The notes under the pieces were generated by a model. It was not told the origin of the DNA. It worked only from the letters and a program-made list of their open reading frames with translations, and searched no databases. DNA of 64,000 nt, from positions 4,340,001-4,404,000 of the forward strand of contig JASJZH010000002.1 in the NCBI GenBank assembly GCA_037178975.1. Reading direction: 5' to 3'. Position numbers and translations under genes: made by a program. The number at the start of each line of letters is the position of its first letter. Positions within the stretch are counted from its first letter, which is position 1. The DNA comes from Oscheius tipulae (lineage: Eukaryota > Nematoda > Chromadorea > Rhabditida > Rhabditidae). This document shows, piece by piece, positions 61,010-64,000 of the stretch.

Positions 61010-61467
61010 AATTTCGGTAATAGTTCGGCAGGCGGCTCGGTTCATTCAAACGGGTTTTCGCGCGCATTTTTGAATTCGGCGGGATTTTGAAATCTTTTTC
61101 TCGTTTACGATTTCTACGCCTTTTCACTGCTTTTCTCAACTTTTTACCTTACCTTTTATGTCTTTCCTTGTTCGCCGCAAGAAATAAATACTAAGACTGC
61201 CTTGTTCTCCGTTGGTACAATCTGCTACCGTCTGTTGGTCAACCGATAGGAGTCAATTATCATTATTCAAGGCAGTCCTAGTTTATATTTCTTGAAGCGA
61301 ACAAGAAAAGACATAAAAGGTGAGGCAAAAAGTTGAGAAAAGCAGTGGAAAGGCGTAGAAATCGTAAACGAGAAGGAGATTTCAAAATCCCGCCGAATCC
61401 AAAAATGTGCGCGAAAACCCGTTTGAATGAACCGAGCCGCCTGCCGAACTATTACCGGAATTTCTTC
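61010..61467. mobile_element. Long inverted repeat (fold-back/MITE-like element)
   Basis: Two arms of about 197 bp (61010-61206 and 61269-61467) are inverted copies at roughly 92-95% identity, separated by a 62-bp loop. The outer ends read GGTAATAGTTCGGCAGGCGG. The arm shares TTCATTCAAA and TTTTCG-GCGCA blocks with the ends of the element at 58605-59402, so they belong to one family. Confidence 0.85.
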
Positions 61468-64000
61468 TTTTGGATTCCTCAGAAGTTTCACTTCTTTTAT
61501 TGTCAGTTTTACATTCTACACGGAAGAAAACTTCGAAATGCGATAGGGAAAAGAGCGGAAAATAGAGAAAACAATAATGCAAAATTTCAGAGAAGCTTGA
61601 AAACAAAAGTGCGCTTTTTTTGGCGCGACCGTTTCAAAAATTGCTCTCTTATTTTTGAACAGACTACTATACGGTACTTAGTTTCTCTACGCCTACCGAT
61701 TGACCAATATTGACTTTCCCAGATCCGCGAACATCTTGGCGGTTGTCCCTGTTTGCTTGACTACTGAAAGATCTAAAGACGGCTATTCTCCAGATAATAG
61801 TTTACAGAAACTAGAACTCTAACTTTCCAAAGCATTTTAGCACTTAATGTTCTTGACACACGACAGTAAATGATCGAGCGTTGGCTACAGACTCGATCTT
61901 AAGTACGTCTCTTCTCTTGTATTGGCATCAAAAACATCGTCTCTTGTTATACCTTCTTGCTGTCCCTTTCGAACCAAAGGACAGAGTTGACTGGAGCCAA
62001 TTGTAACTGCCCACCAGTATGCATAATTGCGTAGCACTCTTTCCTACCAAAATATTTGTGATCCTTGAGCTGTACAAAAAATTAAGGACCACCTTCGGGA
62101 AATCAGAGCGTGGACTCTCGTAATGAGCCAGATGTCTACTCTATTCACACGTTCGAGAGTAGCATCCTGTTTGATCCTTGGGGTCTAGGCCTCTACACAC
62201 CCACTGTTTTCCTTTACTTTTCTCTCTTTGCTCAACTACCAGGATATGTATTTTTCATTTCTTCGACTTTTGTTCGACGACATGGATTCTCACACTCGGG
62301 TTTCACTATTGGGAGAAAGAGAGTGAGTTGATCAGGTTTCGTTGGGCACATTCGGTCCCCGGCCTCCTCAAAACAAATAATTAGGCGTCTTCTCAAAGAC
62401 ACTTAACACTCCATAATTGGTGCTCGAAGCTGATCCCTCCTCCTCCCCCAGGTTCCATGTTTTCCTCCTGATGTTTGGCTAAATAAGTCCAGTTTCTTCG
62501 ATCCCTGCTCCCTTCCTGTCTCCGTTGGGGTCATTAAAAGACTGACACCTGACTCGTCACCTCTCTCTCTTCTTGTCCAGAGTTCTTCGATCTTCCTTCT
62601 TCTGTTTTTGCAAAGAGAAAGCCACAATGAAGGCACTTTATTCAATATCCTTCAGGAAGCATCTTCCAGATCCTGGTTTTTAGTCTGTTCGCTTGGAGAG
62701 TTTACAACTCCTTGAATATTAGAGTCTGTTTTTCCGTCCAGTTAGAGCGAAATTTGTTTTGATAGGGCCTGAGGATAATTTGGCTGGTAAAAGTAAAGGA
62801 GGAAGTGGAAAGACCCATTTACTCGAGATCCTCCGAGTGCAAAAGATCCTCTTCCTCTGACCTCGGCCATTATCATGCACAACCGCTCATTTTCTCTCGA
62901 AGAGCAGTACACACACACATGAATCTGCAAGTGTTGCAAGCCTTCTCTCTTAGAATTATAGCTTTAGTTCTAAGAGCAGTGATCTTCCAGTTTGAACCTC
63001 GGTAGTTATGAATAGGTTTGGAGGCTAGCGGTGCTATAGAAAGCTGCAGTACAGTTCGAAAGACACCTTTGGATAAGATCGCTGTGGTTGAAACCCATTT
63101 GAGCCATCCGATAGGTTCAAAGTAAAGCCACAGTACTCCAACTGTCTCTTATGCCCGAACAATCCTGGTACTCGCCTATACTGTCTTGGTTTAAAGAAAT
63201 AAAAAACTGATGATATCTTGTCTTTCTACTCTGCTCCATTCCACTACCAAAACCCTTGTTTGTTGGATTAGGTGATGAGACCTAGACGACGTAATCCGGT
63301 TCCAAGAAATTCGCAAATTAGCTGCGTTATTCATGGCTGTCCTCTAGCCATTTTTGGCACATTTCTGGTTCTTTTCCCATTATTTAGAGTCTGTTCTTCG
63401 TTTTAGTCCAATCCCATAATTTTTATTTACCCGAGAACTCTGCTCCTCACGTCGAGGGCGGGTCCGAAGGTACACCAGACCACAAATCTCTCTACAACTT
63501 TTTGATTCCACACCATTCCAGTGAATATTTCAGATTGTTTTGGTGAACCTTTCTTGATACGACTCTTGACTCTTTCTAGCTGGGTCTAATCCTTCGTACT
63601 CTCGAACCCTTTGACCTTTTGTCTTTGAATTTTCATTCAACTTATCTCCTTTCTGGTTACTGGCTGTGGATTAGATCTCATATTTGAATTAAGACCTGAG
63701 ACTAATCTCATTCTCCCAGCTGATAAGAATAGATTTTTCACCATTCTAACGACTATTTTATAACAGAGGGAGAGTGCTTCCGATGATAAATTACCTCGCA
63801 CCTGCCTATCTCATGCATTCACTTTTTTTAGAGCACCAAGTTCTAGCCCAAAAGTTCAGACAAACACTGAGAAGGAGGGTGTTTCTGATCACAAATCTTG
63901 TGAATTATACTCGAAGTTGACATGACAAACTCGCATGACACTTATTTTGTTTCCAGTGGTCAGTTCCTGTAAATAGTCTCAACTGTCTCATCATAATGGA
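61468..64000. other. 2.5 kb without a recognised gene
   Basis: Short open frames occur on both strands, but none has a splice pattern, domain or repeat I can recognise. Confidence 0.4.

Overview
The window looks like nuclear DNA of a nematode. Genes are split by many very short introns (about 35-60 nt) with TTTTCAG-type acceptors. Many start codons sit 0-7 nt after such an acceptor, as expected for spliced-leader trans-splicing. The families fit too: DEG-3-group nicotinic receptor subunits, a receptor-L-domain (irld-type) protein, a CK1/TTBK-like kinase with almost no introns, and a neuroglobin-like worm globin. The species cannot be named from the sequence.

Layout. 0.5-3.6 kb (-): mucolipin/TRPML channel. 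4.4-7.4 kb: a cluster of small cysteine-rich secreted-peptide genes and relics around an L-domain membrane protein. 7.4-10.8 kb: no gene seen. 10.8-16.9 kb (+): two tandem alpha-type nicotinic receptor subunits spaced like an operon. 16.9-26.8 kb: mostly non-coding, but it holds the small exons of one large-intron gene of unknown function (+). 27.0-35.1 kb (-): APC1, with a globin gene on the other strand inside an 1.8 kb intron. 35.2-36.6 kb (-): NASP histone chaperone. 36.7-46.4 kb (+): TMEM42-like protein, SF3A3, DNAJC9, DIMT1 and CMTR1; the middle three are packed like an operon. 48.2-50.1 kb (+): two small secreted or membrane cysteine-rich proteins. 50.2-51.1 kb (-): a four-exon gene of unknown function. 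52.7-57.0 kb (-): KANSL3/SUMV-2-like NSL-complex subunit, with a kinase gene on the other strand inside one intron and an in-frame internal duplication. 57-64 kb: transposon relics, inverted-repeat elements and otherwise non-coding DNA.

The house-keeping block (35-46 kb) covers chromatin, cell cycle, splicing, rRNA modification and mRNA capping. The left part carries ion channels and secreted or receptor-like proteins. The main unusual features are two independent host/nested gene pairs on opposite strands, the receptor-subunit tandem, the cysteine-rich peptide cluster, and a gene scattered over 6-7 kb that is recovered only by matching splice phases. Gene ends are given as genomic spans including introns. 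Exon joins were read by eye and not checked against transcripts.
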